Assembly (NCBI RefSeq): GCF_030530965.1
Contig: NZ_JAUMTY010000047.1
Location: 1-13,341, forward strand
Reading direction: 5' to 3'
Source: Corynebacterium sp.
Lineage (GTDB): Bacteria; Actinomycetota; Actinomycetes; Mycobacteriales; Mycobacteriaceae
DNA length: 13,341 nt
Part shown: positions 13,180 to 13,341 of the stretch, in pieces
Layout: each line of letters begins with the position of its first letter
Position numbering within the stretch: the first letter of the stretch is position 1
Position numbers and translations under genes: made by a program
Notes under the pieces: model-generated
What the model was told of the DNA's origin: nothing
Seen by the model: only the letters and a program-made list of their open reading frames with translations
The model's database searches: none

Positions 13180-13341
13180 CTACTCAGCTGATTCTTCCTC
13201 AGCCTTGTCTTCAGCAGCTTCCTCAGCTTCGGCTTCTTTAGCCGCTGCTTCTTCAGCAGCCTTCTTCGCAGCCTTGCGCTTTTCGGTGATGGCCTCCAAG
13301 GTCGGGCCATTGTTCGCCTCAGCAAGAGCCTCGTTGAAGAG
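13180..13341 (-). CDS. rpsP: 30S ribosomal protein S16 (C-terminal part, begins outside the window)
   Basis: The reverse-strand frame ending at the TAG at 13182-13180 encodes 53 residues: LFNEALAEANNGPTLEAITE, then a Lys/Ala/Glu-rich tail ending in EESAE. The first part matches the C-terminal end of actinobacterial S16, whose long charged Ala/Lys/Glu tail is typical of corynebacteria. S16 is a small-subunit assembly protein. The order rpsP-khpA-rimM-trmD confirms the assignment. The N-terminal core domain and the start codon are outside the window. Confidence 0.9.
   Translation of the reverse strand, partial: LFNEALAEANNGPTLEAITEKRKAAKKAAEEAAAKEAEAEEAAEDKAEEESAE

Noticed and set aside
13143..13325. 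Minus-strand Arg/Lys-rich 60-codon frame over the end of rpsP
   Set aside because: It is out of frame with the S16 tail. Its basic composition arises from the shifted reading of Ala/Glu/Lys codons.

Overview
The window is a chromosomal segment of a moderate-GC actinobacterium, most likely Corynebacterium or a close relative. Three things point there: the gene order, a DUF2469 gene beside rnhB, and the sequence character of S16, L19, DprA, LepB and the KH protein. I cannot name the species. Every gene I can support lies on the minus strand, so transcription runs from the high-coordinate end to the low-coordinate end. There is no sign of a prophage, insertion sequence, CRISPR array, tRNA or rRNA.

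In transcription order, the right end (13341 to 8764) holds the 3' end of rpsP (S16), a strong terminator, then khpA (KH-domain RNA-binding protein), rimM, trmD and tex. khpA and rimM start directly behind -10-like hexamers. trmD has a strong Shine-Dalgarno sequence, and tex overlaps trmD by 26 bases. Next is a 292-base leader/promoter region, then rplS (L19) with its own terminator. This half is about ribosome assembly, tRNA methylation and RNA-associated quality control.

From 8044 down to 7409 there is a gap without a gene. It contains a cluster of GAAAACTGCGGGG-type repeats arranged head-to-head with roughly helically spaced A-tracts, plus smaller repeats. Downstream of it is a secreted class-2 lipase with a signal peptide and a complete Ser-Asp-His triad. 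Then come lepB (signal peptidase I, behind an extended -10) and rnhB (RNase HII, with an SD-supported N-terminal extension). DUF2469 follows, with its own promoter.

A structured 257-base intergenic region (3818-4074) separates DUF2469 from a tightly overlapping set: yraN, comM and dprA, a cluster often found together and linked to DNA processing and uptake. The window ends in the first 96 codons of a tyrosine recombinase, probably xerC, again with a -10 box right before its start codon.

Nearly all of the coding sequence is conserved core genome. The unusual material is in the non-coding gaps (the repeat cluster at 7753-7950 and the interleaved stems with a DnaA-box-like doublet at 3889-3983). 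Lineage-specific protein additions also stand out: a repeat-bearing loop in TrmD, a polybasic N-terminus in LepB, an RG/H-rich tail in Tex, and an extended N-terminus in RNase HII. I found no convincing new multi-gene system.
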